A DNA stretch of 64,000 bases from Ferdinandcohnia sp047238305 (GTDB lineage Bacteria; Bacillota; Bacilli; Bacillales; Bacillaceae_L), in NCBI RefSeq assembly GCF_047238305.1, contig NZ_JBDFMO010000001.1, positions 3,782,001 to 3,846,000 on the forward strand, given 5' to 3'. Below, piece by piece: positions 51,623 to 60,842 of this stretch. Made by a program: the position numbers and the translations under genes. The notes under the pieces are model-generated. The model saw only the letters and a program-made list of their open reading frames with translations. It was not told the DNA's origin and did no database searches. Position 1 is the first letter of the stretch. Each line of letters starts with the position of its first letter.

Positions 51623-53406
51623 TAGTTAACTGTGCTTTTTTCCTCGACATAATCCCGAATGGCAGTTAAGAAATCTACACCGTAGCGCTCTAGCTTCATC
51701 TGCGCAACCCCTTTTATTTCAAGAAGTTCTTTCTCATCTACAGGTGCCACTTCACTCATTTCTCGTAATGTACTATCTGAGAAAACGATATACGGAGGAA
51801 CCCCGTCGCGTGTAGAAATGGTTTTACGTACCTCACGAAGAATTTCGAATAATGTATTGTCGGTGACAACTTGCTTTTTCTTCACTTGTTCCTTCTTGAA
51901 AATGTTGACTTCCCCTTTTAGAACAGGTAATGCTTTTGCATCAAGGATGAGCACAGGGTATTGAGAATTGGTTAGTTTGACATACCCTTCTGCAGCCAAA
52001 AAGTCGATTAAGCCGACGATTTGTTTTTCTGAATACTGCTTTAATAAGCCGTAGGTCGACAAGGATGTAAACCCAAACTCTTGAATTTTTTTATTCCTTG
52101 AACCCTTTAACACCTGCGCTACCAAGGTCTTTCCATAGCGTTCCTTCATCCGTTTGATACATGAAAATATCATGAGCGCCTCAGTTGTCACATCAATTTT
52201 TTCACGGTCATCTTTACAATTAACACAACGACCGCATTCCACGCTCTCCTTCTCCCCGAAATATTCCAAAATGTAGCTTTGCAAGCATTTCTCAGTGTGA
52301 CAGTAGTCAATCATTTGCTGGAGCTTGTGATACTCTTGCTCTTTTTTCACCTCATCCACTGTAGACTGCTCGATTAGGAATTTTTGAAGTTGGATATCTT
52401 GTGATGCAAACAATAGATAACAATCACTTTTTTCACCATCACGGCCTGCTCGTCCCGCTTCTTGGTAGTAGGCTTCAATATTTTTCGGTAGATTGTAGTG
52501 AATGACATATCTTACATTACTTTTATCAATTCCCATCCCGAATGCATTTGTCGCAACCATAACATTCACAGTGTCAAATAGGAAATCCTCCTGTGCTTGT
52601 TTTCGCTCTTCATCCGAAAGTCCAGCATGATATTTTCCTACTAAAAAGCCTTCTCTTTCTAAAAATGAATGAAGTTCATTAACCTCCCGACGAGTTGCCG
52701 CATAGACAATTCCCGATTGGTTCTTATTTTCTAGTAAAAAGCTTTTCACAAAATCTCGTTTATTTTCACCTTTTAAGACATTGAAGGTTAAATTATCTCT
52801 CGCAAACCCTGTAATGAATACAGCATACGGGTCTATCTGAAGCTGACTGCAAATGTCTTCTTTTACCTCAACCGTTGCGGTTGCAGTTAATGCTGAAACA
52901 ACCGGCTTTGATGGTAGTTCCGCTATCATATCATGGATGTTTCGGTAGCTTGGCCTGAAATCATGTCCCCATTGTGAAATACAATGCGCTTCATCAACAG
53001 CAATCATAGAAATGGGTATGGAAGATAAAAGGGATCGAAATTGAGAGGATTCGAGTCGTTCAGGAGCAATATAAATGATTTTATAGCGACCAGCGCGCGC
53101 ATCCTGCAGCCTTTCCTGAATTTCTTGCATTGAAATACTGCTATTAATATAAGTAGCCGATATACCCACACCAAGCAATGTGTCTACCTGGTCCTTCATC
53201 AATGAGATTAATGGTGAAATGACAATCGTTATTCCCTCAAAAATCAGAGCAGGGATTTGATAACATAACGACTTTCCACCCCCAGTAGGCATGATGGCGA
53301 GTGTATCGTTTCCTTGTAAAATGTTCTCGATAATGGATTCCTGACCCGGTCTAAAAGACGGATAACCGAAATACGACTGTAAAACTTGCTTTGCTTGTTC
53401 AATCAT
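51622..53406 (-). CDS. recQ: ATP-dependent DNA helicase RecQ
   Basis: 3'-to-5' DNA helicase for recombination and fork repair. Seen: Walker A PTGGGKSLCYQIP near 40, DEAH box in AVDEAHCISQWGHDFR, helicase motif VI QEAGRAGRDG, zinc-binding Cys set (CLQSYILEYF, CGRCVNC), winged helix, and C-terminal HRDC domain. 594 aa from ATG 53406 (SD AAAGGTG), the length of the long RecQ (YocI) of B. subtilis and longer than the HRDC-less type. Confidence 0.93.
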   Translation of the reverse strand: MIEQAKQVLQSYFGYPSFRPGQESIIENILQGNDTLAIMPTGGGKSLCYQIPALIFEGITIVISPLISLMKDQVDTLLGVGISATYINSSISMQEIQERLQDARAGRYKIIYIAPERLESSQFRSLLSSIPISMIAVDEAHCISQWGHDFRPSYRNIHDMIAELPSKPVVSALTATATVEVKEDICSQLQIDPYAVFITGFARDNLTFNVLKGENKRDFVKSFLLENKNQSGIVYAATRREVNELHSFLEREGFLVGKYHAGLSDEERKQAQEDFLFDTVNVMVATNAFGMGIDKSNVRYVIHYNLPKNIEAYYQEAGRAGRDGEKSDCYLLFASQDIQLQKFLIEQSTVDEVKKEQEYHKLQQMIDYCHTEKCLQSYILEYFGEKESVECGRCVNCKDDREKIDVTTEALMIFSCIKRMKERYGKTLVAQVLKGSRNKKIQEFGFTSLSTYGLLKQYSEKQIVGLIDFLAAEGYVKLTNSQYPVLILDAKALPVLKGEVNIFKKEQVKKKQVVTDNTLFEILREVRKTISTRDGVPPYIVFSDSTLREMSEVAPVDEKELLEIKGVAQMKLERYGVDFLTAIRDYVEEKSTVN

Positions 53407-53546
53407 AGAAAACACCTTTATTGTTTATTTTACTTAATTTGCTAAAAATGTGCGTTTGACGCAGTGTACTACCCCACATGTCCGTGTAACTTCGTGCATA
53501 CTATACAGTGTGGTGTTAGCTCCTTATTCTTTATCTGTTCGTGTAT

Positions 53547-53575
53547 GGAAGTGAGAAATCACTTCCTCTTTTTTT
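53547..53575 (+). terminator. Orphan rightward terminator upstream of recQ
   Basis: 8-bp perfect stem GGAAGTGA / TCACTTCC with a GAAA tetraloop, then TCTTTTTTT. No rightward gene lies in the 1.9 kb before it except across recQ, so a short rightward transcript starting in 53410-53530 is implied. On the other strand the T tract is missing. Confidence 0.75.
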
Positions 53576-53594
53576 GTCTAATTGAATACATTTT

Positions 53595-53623
53595 ATTATA
53601 GAGGAAGAAAGTTGGAGTGTGAA
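53595..53623 (-). promoter_or_regulatory. Candidate sigma-A promoter of recQ
   Basis: Leftward -35 TTCACA (53623-53618), 17-bp spacer, -10 TATAAT (53600-53595). Predicted start near 53588 gives a leader of about 180 nt containing the tetraloop hairpin at 53547-53566. Confidence 0.6.
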
Positions 53624-53700
53624 GGGTTGACTTTCTTAAGCAGAAGTCCTAGCTAGGATGAAGCAATAAGAGTAACCCCATTCAGGGGGATATATAGACG
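53605..53700. other. Intergenic block of inverted repeats
   Basis: Between recQ and livF: AAGAAAGT/ACTTTCTT (8 bp), the palindrome TCCTAGCTAGGA, GGGTT/AACCC, and CCCC/GGGG with a 5-nt loop that competes for the same Cs. No ORF with a ribosome binding site. Confidence 0.45.
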
Positions 53701-53711
53701 ATTTGTTTTCA

Positions 53712-53741
53712 AAAGGAAACCCGCCGATGCGGGTTTCCTTT
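53712..53741 (-). terminator. Terminator of livJHMGF
   Basis: Perfect 13-bp stem AAAGGAAACCCGC / GCGGGTTTCCTTT, 4-nt loop, overlapping the livF stop; T-rich on the minus strand. Confidence 0.9.
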
Positions 53742-54456
53742 AAGCTCCCAAATAAGCCTTAATAATTTTGTCATTTTCTCTTAATACGCTTGCTTCCTCG
53801 TGCATAATAATTTTTGAAGTTTCAATGACATAGCCTCGGTTTGCTAGTTTTAGAGCAGCTTTTGCATTTTGCTCAATGAGGAGAATTGTGGTGCCTTGTT
53901 TATTAATCTCTTTAATGATTTTCATAATTTCTTGAACAATGATGGGAGCTAGACCCATGGATGGCTCGTCAAGCATGAGAAGCTTTGGCTGACTCAAAAG
54001 CCCTCTACTAATGGCAAGCATTTGTTGTTCTCCACCACTTAACGTCCCTGCTATTTGCTTTGCACGCTCATTTAGTCTTGGAAACAAATCAAACGCTCGT
54101 TCAATCCCTTCTTTTATCTGTTTCTTATTTTTCCTTACCGTGAACGCCCCTAGTTCAAGATTCTCAGTAACCGTTAATCCCCCAAAAATCCTACGTCCTT
54201 CTGGTATGTGGATAATACCTTTTTCAACTATTTTATGGGCTGGATTGCCGACGATATTTTCCCCTTTCCATTCAATAAGGCCCTTCTTTGGTTTAATGAT
54301 GCCCGATATGGTTTTTAAGGTTGTACTTTTCCCCGCACCATTACTTCCTAAAAGCGCTACAATCTCACCTTCGTATATTTCAAGATTAATATCACTTAAT
54401 GCGTGGATTTTTCCATAATAGGAGTGGATGCCATCAAGTTTGAGTAATGGTTTCAC
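53740..54456 (-). CDS. livF: LivF-type ABC transporter ATPase (238 aa)
   Basis: Seen: Walker A LLGSNGAGKSTTLK near 35-48, signature LSGGEQQML, Walker B LLMLDEPSMGL, H-loop ILLIEQN. Energises amino-acid uptake with LivG. Starts with GTG overlapping the livG stop; SD AAGGAGGAGG. Last gene of the operon. Confidence 0.92.
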   Translation of the reverse strand: MKPLLKLDGIHSYYGKIHALSDINLEIYEGEIVALLGSNGAGKSTTLKTISGIIKPKKGLIEWKGENIVGNPAHKIVEKGIIHIPEGRRIFGGLTVTENLELGAFTVRKNKKQIKEGIERAFDLFPRLNERAKQIAGTLSGGEQQMLAISRGLLSQPKLLMLDEPSMGLAPIIVQEIMKIIKEINKQGTTILLIEQNAKAALKLANRGYVIETSKIIMHEEASVLRENDKIIKAYLGA

Positions 54457-55223
54457 TAGTCCTCCTCCTTCCCTAAATATGCCTCGATGACCTTTTCGTT
54501 TGAAAGGACCTCTTCAGGGGTACCCTCTGCGATTTTACAGCCATAATCAATAACAGTAATTTTTTCTGAGATTTGCTTGATAAGTCCCATATCATGTTCA
54601 ATCATTAATACAGTAATATTAAATTCATTACGGATACGGTGAATTAATTCAATTAAATATTGCTTTTCTTCATAATTCAATCCTGCTGCAGGTTCGTCAA
54701 GCAATAACAGCTTCGGCTGTGTTGCTAATGCCCTGGCAATTTCCAAATAACGCTGTGCTCCGTATGGTAGGTTTTTCGCAGCTCGATTTGTATATTTACG
54801 GATACCAACAAAGTCAATACACTGGTATGCTACATCCTCTATATATTTTTCCTCCGCGCGCTGTGCTTTTGTCCGAAACAATGCTCCCAAGACAGCTTGC
54901 TTGGTACGGCAATGCATTCCTGATTTTACATTATCTAATACCGATAAATTTGGAAACAGTCGAAGGTTTTGAAATGTTCTAGCTAATCCTATCTTCGTAA
55001 TTTGACTAGGCTTTTTATGCACAAGACTTTGACCCAACAAATCAATTTTACCGCTAGTTGGACTGTAAAAACCCGTTATCATGTTGAATACTGATGTTTT
55101 CCCTGCACCATTAGGACCGATGATGCTAGAAATTGAATTTTCCTCAATCTGAAATGATAAATTATTAACAGCTGTTAACCCTCCAAATGTAAGTGTAAGA
55201 TTTTCTACTGATAATACCGTCAT
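54456..55223 (-). CDS. livG: LivG-type ABC transporter ATPase (255 aa)
   Basis: Seen: Walker A GPNGAGKTSVFN, the LivG-type insertion between Walker A and the signature, a signature region in which LSGGQ is replaced by NLPYGAQRY (usual for LivG), Walker B LLLLDEPAAGL, H-loop LMIEHD. ATG at 55223 follows AAAGGAG. Pairs with LivF. Confidence 0.92.
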   Translation of the reverse strand: MTVLSVENLTLTFGGLTAVNNLSFQIEENSISSIIGPNGAGKTSVFNMITGFYSPTSGKIDLLGQSLVHKKPSQITKIGLARTFQNLRLFPNLSVLDNVKSGMHCRTKQAVLGALFRTKAQRAEEKYIEDVAYQCIDFVGIRKYTNRAAKNLPYGAQRYLEIARALATQPKLLLLDEPAAGLNYEEKQYLIELIHRIRNEFNITVLMIEHDMGLIKQISEKITVIDYGCKIAEGTPEEVLSNEKVIEAYLGKEED

Positions 55224-55254
55224 GTTCGATGCTCCTTTCATTTCCGAGATTCTA

Positions 55255-56247
55255 CTAGCCTTTTAGAGAGATAGATTTCTTTTCATCTGGATCAAGGAAT
55301 GAGTCATTAATAGAATCATCATCTGGAACGTCTTCTGTTTCATATTTGGCTGGCCAAATACCTTGTGGTCTAAAAATCATCATCACCACTAACGCAATTC
55401 CGAATAAAAGGAAGCGCATATCCTCCATTGAACGTAATGCTTCTGGAAGAACAATGACCAAAACGGCTCCAATGACAACACCAGAAATACTTCCCAACCC
55501 TCCAAGAACTACGGCTAGTAAGATCATCACGGATTGATTAAAGCTGAAGCTTAAGGGAGCAATTGCACTCATTTTGATAGCAAAAATGCAACCTCCTAGA
55601 CTCCCAATTACAGCACCGGTAGCGTATGATAATAACTTTAGGCGTACACGATTGATCCCCATCGCCTCTGCTGCATCTTCATCTTCTCTTATATAAATCC
55701 ATGCACGTCCAATTCTTGATTTCCCCAATCTTGATACTGCAATTATTGTTATGATGGCCAAAACCAATATTAAGAAATAATAATCCTTTTGAGTTGTTAA
55801 TGTATAAGAGCCAATGGATGGTCTCGGAATTCCATAAATACCGGATGCAGATCCTGTGATTTCTAAATTAATAGCTAGGATTCGAATAATTTCGCCAAAT
55901 CCTAACGTAACAATAGCAAGATAGTCACTACGTAGACGTAGCGTCGGCCCACCAATGATTACACCTGTAATTGCTGCAAAAATGATCGCTACAGGTAGTG
56001 TCAACCAAAATGACCATCCAAAGGTAGTCATTAAGATTGCGGTAGTGTATGCGCCAACCGCAAAGAAGGCGGCATATCCTAAATCAAGTAGTCCAGTATA
56101 GCCAACGACTATATTCAAACCTTGCGTTAATACAACGTAAAACAAGACTAGGGTTGCAACATCTAGCCAATAGCTATTTGAAATAAACGGAAAAAGGAAT
56201 GATGCAAGTAACAATACGCCTAGAGAAATAGTTTTCTTCTTTTTCAT
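55255..56247 (-). CDS. livM: LivM-type permease (330 aa)
   Basis: Seen: about eight to ten membrane helices with the family segments GYTGLLDLGYAAFFAVGAYT, FNQSVMILLAVVLGGLGS and FRPQGIWP, and a hydrophilic C-terminal tail. Forms the membrane channel with LivH. Confidence 0.92.
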   Translation of the reverse strand: MKKKKTISLGVLLLASFLFPFISNSYWLDVATLVLFYVVLTQGLNIVVGYTGLLDLGYAAFFAVGAYTTAILMTTFGWSFWLTLPVAIIFAAITGVIIGGPTLRLRSDYLAIVTLGFGEIIRILAINLEITGSASGIYGIPRPSIGSYTLTTQKDYYFLILVLAIITIIAVSRLGKSRIGRAWIYIREDEDAAEAMGINRVRLKLLSYATGAVIGSLGGCIFAIKMSAIAPLSFSFNQSVMILLAVVLGGLGSISGVVIGAVLVIVLPEALRSMEDMRFLLFGIALVVMMIFRPQGIWPAKYETEDVPDDDSINDSFLDPDEKKSISLKG

Positions 56248-56249
56248 AC

Positions 56250-57155
56250 CTACATCCTCTCCGTAACCTTTTCACCCATGATTCCAGTAGGCTTAAAGAC
56301 GAGTATTAAAATTAGGATACTGAAAGCGAGTATATCCTTCCATGACCCACCTAGATAAAAGGTTCCAAGGGATTCTAAAACACCTAACACTATTCCTCCA
56401 ATCATCGCGCCAGTAATATTACCAATTCCCCCCAAAACTGCTGCTGTAAATGCTTTTAATCCTATAATGAAACCCATCATAAAGTTAATCGTTCCATAAT
56501 AAACACCAGCCATTAAGCCAGCCCCTGCAGCTAAAAATGCACCAATAAAGAAGGTTAAACCTATAATTCGATGAACGTTTACACCCATTAAGCTACATGC
56601 TGTTTGATCATGGGCAATTGCACGCATTGCCTTTCCGTAAATCGTTTTATCAATAAATAACCGCAGCCCAACCATGAGTAAAGCAGAAATTAGGATCATT
56701 GATAGTTGTGCATATTTTATGTGAGCTCCTAAAATATCAATTCCATTGTTAGGTAATGATATCGGATACACTTTATAAGAAGCACCCCATCCAATCATAG
56801 AACTATACTCTAATGAAAGTGATACACCGATTGCTGTGATTAAAATGGATAAGCGTGGTGCTAATAATAGTGGTCTATAAGCAACCCTTTCAATTCCCAT
56901 TCCAATAACACCTATAATAATCATTGTGAGGAGAAATACGACTGCAAGCCCCAAAACACCACCATTAAAACCACCATCACCAGTAAAGAAGGATAATAAA
57001 GTAAATCCGATAAAAGCACCTAGCATATATAAATCACCATGTGCAAAATTTAATAGTTTAATAATGCCGTAAACCATTGTGTAACCTAATGCAATTAAAC
57101 TATAAAACGCACCAATAACTAGTCCATCAATTAAGATTTGCAAAAATATCTCCAA
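56250..57155 (-). CDS. livH: LivH-type permease (301 aa)
   Basis: Seen: multi-helix membrane protein with GYTMVYGIIKLLNFAHGDLY near 30-50 and GLKAFTAAVLGGIGNITGAM. TTG at 57155, 8 nt after AAGGGGGAAG, starts MEIFLQILIDG; the longer frame to 57212 crosses the intercistronic palindrome and is rejected. Ends 2 nt before livM. Confidence 0.9.
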   Translation of the reverse strand: MEIFLQILIDGLVIGAFYSLIALGYTMVYGIIKLLNFAHGDLYMLGAFIGFTLLSFFTGDGGFNGGVLGLAVVFLLTMIIIGVIGMGIERVAYRPLLLAPRLSILITAIGVSLSLEYSSMIGWGASYKVYPISLPNNGIDILGAHIKYAQLSMILISALLMVGLRLFIDKTIYGKAMRAIAHDQTACSLMGVNVHRIIGLTFFIGAFLAAGAGLMAGVYYGTINFMMGFIIGLKAFTAAVLGGIGNITGAMIGGIVLGVLESLGTFYLGGSWKDILAFSILILILVFKPTGIMGEKVTERM

Positions 57156-57191
57156 TTTAACTTCCCCCTTTACCAAGCTGCCATATGGGAA

Positions 57192-57221
57192 TTCGTTCAG
57201 ATGATTAATCATCTGAACGAA
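57192..57221. repeat. 30-bp perfect palindrome between livJ and livH
   Basis: Arms TTCGTTCAGATGA and its complement with a 4-nt centre (30 bp in total). No T tract, so it is more likely a 3' stabiliser or processing hairpin after livJ than a full terminator; such hairpins raise the amount of binding protein over permease. Confidence 0.7.
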
Positions 57222-57238
57222 CTTCCACTTCCCGTAAT

Positions 57239-58372
57239 TTAATTGGCTAATTCAAACTTCCCATCAACAACTGTTAATACTTGGAAGTTAGACTCATTTA
57301 AAGAATTTTGATCATTAAATTCAATAACCTGCCCAATTGCTTCAAAGGCCTTTGTTTCTTTGATTGCCTTTTTAATATCTTCTGATTCAGTTGAATCAGC
57401 GCGTTTAATTGAATCAAACAAGAGCTGAAATCCATTGTATGAAAGAGCTGAATATGGACCAGGAGATAAATTGTATTTTTCTTCATACTTTTTCACGAAC
57501 TCTTCAGCACCAGGAATAAAGCTAGCTTGTGGTGTAGCAGTAACTAAGATATCTCGGGCATCTTCACCAGCAATATCGATTAAATCTTGAGAATAACTAC
57601 CATCCCCAACCATAAATAAGCCAGGAACATCTTTTTGTTCAAATTGCTTTTTCATAAGACCTGCAGCTGCATAATACCCTGTAAAAAATGTACCTTCTGG
57701 ATTTAAAGACTTAAGCTTTGTCATTAAGGAACCAAAGTCTTTCTCCTCTGGATTAATTGCTTCAAACGCAATAACTTCCCCACCATTGCCTTCAACTGAT
57801 TCTTTAGCAAAGTCAGCAAGGTCCTTTGCATAAGCTGAATTGTCATGGATAATGACAATCTTTTTAGCTCCTTTTTTATCAAAATAGTCAGCTGCTGTTT
57901 GAGCTTGGTTAGGAACGAGACCATTTATCAAGAATAACGAATCATAGTTTTGAGCTGGTAGCTCAGATGAGTTAGCAGCTGGTACAATCATTGGAATACC
58001 GGCATTATGGAACACTCCAGATGCAGGTAATGTAGCTCCCGAACAGTATCCTCCTACTACCGCAACTACTTTCGATGAAACTAATTTATTTGCAGCTGTT
58101 GTTGCTGTTTGTGGATCACATGCATCATCCGCAACCTCAAGTTTGATTTTTTTACCTAATACACCGCCAGCCTCATTCACTTCTTCAATTGCCATTTCCA
58201 TTGCATTTTTCATATCCTTACCATCTGTTGCGTTATTACCTGAAACAGGTAAAATCGTTCCTATTACTATTTCATCACTACTACTTCCACCGCTTGAATC
58301 TGATGAACAAGCAGCTAGAAACATCGAAAATCCTAGAACAATAACAAATAAAAGCTTTTTTGCATTCTTCAT
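57239..58372 (-). CDS. livJ: LivJ-type amino-acid binding lipoprotein (377 aa)
   Basis: Seen: lipoprotein signal with lipobox LAAC (lipid Cys 22), Ser/Gly linker, then a type-I periplasmic-binding domain (VIGTILPVSGNNATDGKDM, and the Cys pair DACDP/GGYCSG). Delivers substrate to LivHM. Family members bind branched-chain and other amino acids. The shared sigma-54 control with the neighbouring racemase and dehydrogenase suggests proline or hydroxyproline here (inference). Confidence 0.9.
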   Translation of the reverse strand: MKNAKKLLFVIVLGFSMFLAACSSDSSGGSSSDEIVIGTILPVSGNNATDGKDMKNAMEMAIEEVNEAGGVLGKKIKLEVADDACDPQTATTAANKLVSSKVVAVVGGYCSGATLPASGVFHNAGIPMIVPAANSSELPAQNYDSLFLINGLVPNQAQTAADYFDKKGAKKIVIIHDNSAYAKDLADFAKESVEGNGGEVIAFEAINPEEKDFGSLMTKLKSLNPEGTFFTGYYAAAGLMKKQFEQKDVPGLFMVGDGSYSQDLIDIAGEDARDILVTATPQASFIPGAEEFVKKYEEKYNLSPGPYSALSYNGFQLLFDSIKRADSTESEDIKKAIKETKAFEAIGQVIEFNDQNSLNESNFQVLTVVDGKFELAN

Positions 58373-58477
58373 TTCTTGACCCCCTATTTTCTTTTAAATT
58401 TTACTATTTAAATGTTAAATAATGTAAAGGTGAATGAGTATCCCTCCTTACAAAAGCTTTCTATTTGTATTTTTCTT

Positions 58478-58494
58478 TGCAAGAAATATGCCAA
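58478..58494 (-). promoter_or_regulatory. Sigma-54 (SigL) promoter of livJHMGF
   Basis: Minus-strand TTGGCATATTTCTTGCA fits TTGGCACN5TTGCA with the -24 GG and -12 GC correctly spaced. Predicted start near 58466, about 95 nt before livJ. Confidence 0.85.
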
Positions 58495-58540
58495 CTATAT
58501 TTTCTAAGATTCAGAATTATCGATATATGTTGTTGTAAAA

Positions 58541-58577
58541 AAAAATGAACACTTTTTAAAAAGTAGTGTCCATTTTT
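58541..58577. terminator. Terminator of the racemase operon
   Basis: Arms AAAAATG-ACACT / AGTGT-CATTTTT with one mismatch, 11-nt loop, flanked by long A and T runs. Confidence 0.78.
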
Positions 58578-58608
58578 TTTGAATGTATAGATTTTTTGAC
58601 ACCAAAAA

Positions 58609-59631
58609 CTAGTGACCCTTCATTTCGGGAATTAATAAAAAACCAGCCCCCACCTCATCATCTGGCTGATAAACAAATGTATGCATACCCGTAACCCATG
58701 CAGTTCCTGAAATTTGCGTGATAACGGCCCGTAAATCTCCAACCTTTGTCTTCCCTAACACCTTCCCTTTAAAAAGAGTGCCTACAATGCTTTCATGTAC
58801 GAATTCTTCGTTTATCCCAAGTTCATTCCGTTCATAAAGAGTTGCAAGCTTTGCAGAAGTTCCTGTTCCACAAGGCGAACGATCAATTCCCCCAGGAGGA
58901 ACGATTACCGTGTTTTTTACAGTTGCCACCGGATGAGAAGGATCTGTATAAAATTCAATATGTGTCAAGCCATTAATAAATGGTTGCTCCGGATGAATTA
59001 CTTTGGTAGTTCTATTAATCTCATCGCGAATTTTTACAGCTGTTTCAATGATCGTTGAAGCATTTGTTGGTAATAGCTCTAGACCCAGTTGTCGAGCATC
59101 AATAATCCCATAAAAATTCCCGCCATACGCAATATCACATGAGACTGTTCCAATCCCATCCACTTCAACAACTATACTCTTTAATAAAAATGCAGGTATA
59201 TTACAGAAGGTGACCTCCTTTGCTTTACCATCTTCAACTGTAATTTCAACTTTCACTAACCCAGCAGGTGTATCGAGATTAATCTTTGTGGTTGGGTCTG
59301 TCACATCAATTAATCCTGCTTCTACTAATGCCGTGCAAAAACCAATCGTATCATGTCCACACATTGGCAAATACCCACCAGTTTCAATATAAATAACTCC
59401 GATATCAGCATCTGGATGACATGGGTCAACCATTAATGCTCCGCTCATCACATCATGTCCTCTTGGTTCATACATTAAAAATCTTCGAATCCAGTCGTGC
59501 TCATTTTTCATTTCAAGCATTTTTTCTGACATTGTCTTTCCTTTTAACTTTGGTAATCCACTAATCACAGTTCTAGTTGGATTTCCACCTGTATGCGTAT
59601 CAATTGTTTTAAAGATCTTACTTACCTTCAT
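58609..59631 (-). CDS. Proline racemase / 4-hydroxyproline 2-epimerase family enzyme
   Basis: Seen: two catalytic Cys, Cys 91 in PMCGHDTIG and Cys 254 in DRSPCGTGTSA, the two-base arrangement of racemases and epimerases; the Thr-substituted dehydratase branch is excluded. 340 aa, no cofactor. Interconverts trans-4-hydroxy-L-proline and cis-4-hydroxy-D-proline, or L/D-proline; sequence alone does not separate these. Its start overlaps the end of the FAD gene by 4 nt, so they are co-translated. Confidence 0.88.
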   Translation of the reverse strand: MKVSKIFKTIDTHTGGNPTRTVISGLPKLKGKTMSEKMLEMKNEHDWIRRFLMYEPRGHDVMSGALMVDPCHPDADIGVIYIETGGYLPMCGHDTIGFCTALVEAGLIDVTDPTTKINLDTPAGLVKVEITVEDGKAKEVTFCNIPAFLLKSIVVEVDGIGTVSCDIAYGGNFYGIIDARQLGLELLPTNASTIIETAVKIRDEINRTTKVIHPEQPFINGLTHIEFYTDPSHPVATVKNTVIVPPGGIDRSPCGTGTSAKLATLYERNELGINEEFVHESIVGTLFKGKVLGKTKVGDLRAVITQISGTAWVTGMHTFVYQPDDEVGAGFLLIPEMKGH

Positions 59632-60803
59632 TGTTTTACCACCCTTTCGAAACGATCATATCGGAGGGGCTCTATTGGAATAGTCGTTTTAGTAACTCCT
59701 CTTATCATTTCATCGATTACTTTTCCTGTAACCGCTGCAAGGCTAATACCATCACCCTCATGCCCTGCAGCAATAAAATAGTTCGGAATATGATCTACCT
59801 GTGAAATAATTGGCAAATGATCCTCTGTATACGGACGTAATCCGGCATAAGTGCGAATTAATAGCATGTCTCCCATTTTCGGATAAAATCGAATAGCTCG
59901 TCTGGCAATGCATTTCACAACATTAATATCTACTTTTGTATCAAATCCGACAAATTGGCGACTGCTCCCGATTAAAAAATTTTGACTCTCAGTCGGTTCA
60001 AACACTAGAGCAACTCCATATTTTTCTGTTTCAGCATCGACATTTCGCTCTCCACCAAACTTGGAAATAAGATAACCAAACTCCATCACCTTTCGAAGTC
60101 CAACTGGTGCTTGCCTTGATGCAACAATAAGATGTCCCTTTCTTGGATAAATGGGAATTTGCAAATCAACCATTTCTCCAATTTTTGGCGCCCATACCCC
60201 TCCAGCATTCACAATTTTTTCTGCGATCATTTCACCATTCGTTGTTTCAATCCTAAAGTAACCATTCTCTTTTCTTATTGCTTTAACTTCAGTATGTGTG
60301 TATATATTGGCTCCATTTTTCTTTGCACCATCAAACATTGCAAATGTTAATAAGTATGGGTTAACAGTTGAGTCTGTCGCACACTCTAATCCTCCGAGAA
60401 GATCGTCTGCAAAATACGGAGATTCCTGTCTAATGTCCTCTCGGTCTAACATTCGAAACGGTAGACCGGCTTTCTTTTGTTGATCTACCCATTTATTGGC
60501 TGCAATCATTTCCTCCTCTGTCTCACAAACTAAAATACTACCAGGTGCTCTATATTCAAATGGTTGATCTAGTTCTCGACTTAATTCATCAACTAATTTC
60601 TGACTTGTAAGTGACATTTGGCTGTCAAAACCGGGTTCTTTATCAATAGCTAATATATTTCCATCGCATCTAGAAGAGGTTCCACTAGCAAGCTCACCTT
60701 TTTCTACAACAGAAACATGCAGGCCGGACTTTGATACATAGTAGGCGATTGCACTGCCGATTATACCTCCACCAATGACTAACACATCCGTATGCTTTTT
60801 CAC
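59628..60803 (-). CDS. DAO-family FAD-dependent oxidoreductase (391 aa)
   Basis: Seen: FAD-binding GGGIIGSAIAYY near 10-21, the DAO-type EKGELASGTSSRCDGN segment, and C-terminal TYAGLRPYTEDHLPII and GHEGDGISL. GTG at 60803 follows AGGAGGAAAA; the frame is open to 60854. Known: such proteins are the catalytic subunit of multi-subunit D-hydroxyproline/sarcosine-type dehydrogenases. Inferred: oxidises the cis-4-hydroxy-D-proline made by the racemase, using the BFD/ferredoxin/FAD partners encoded at 62879 onward. Confidence 0.85.
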   Translation of the reverse strand: MKKHTDVLVIGGGIIGSAIAYYVSKSGLHVSVVEKGELASGTSSRCDGNILAIDKEPGFDSQMSLTSQKLVDELSRELDQPFEYRAPGSILVCETEEEMIAANKWVDQQKKAGLPFRMLDREDIRQESPYFADDLLGGLECATDSTVNPYLLTFAMFDGAKKNGANIYTHTEVKAIRKENGYFRIETTNGEMIAEKIVNAGGVWAPKIGEMVDLQIPIYPRKGHLIVASRQAPVGLRKVMEFGYLISKFGGERNVDAETEKYGVALVFEPTESQNFLIGSSRQFVGFDTKVDINVVKCIARRAIRFYPKMGDMLLIRTYAGLRPYTEDHLPIISQVDHIPNYFIAAGHEGDGISLAAVTGKVIDEMIRGVTKTTIPIEPLRYDRFERVVKQ

Positions 60804-60842
60804 ACGATTTTTCCTCCTAATAAAAAGCTTTGTAAGAAATGT

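Noticed and set aside
53410..53600. Firm call of 6S-2 RNA by synteny with recQ
   Set aside because: I could not draw the closing stem and central bubble on either strand; left as an open finding.
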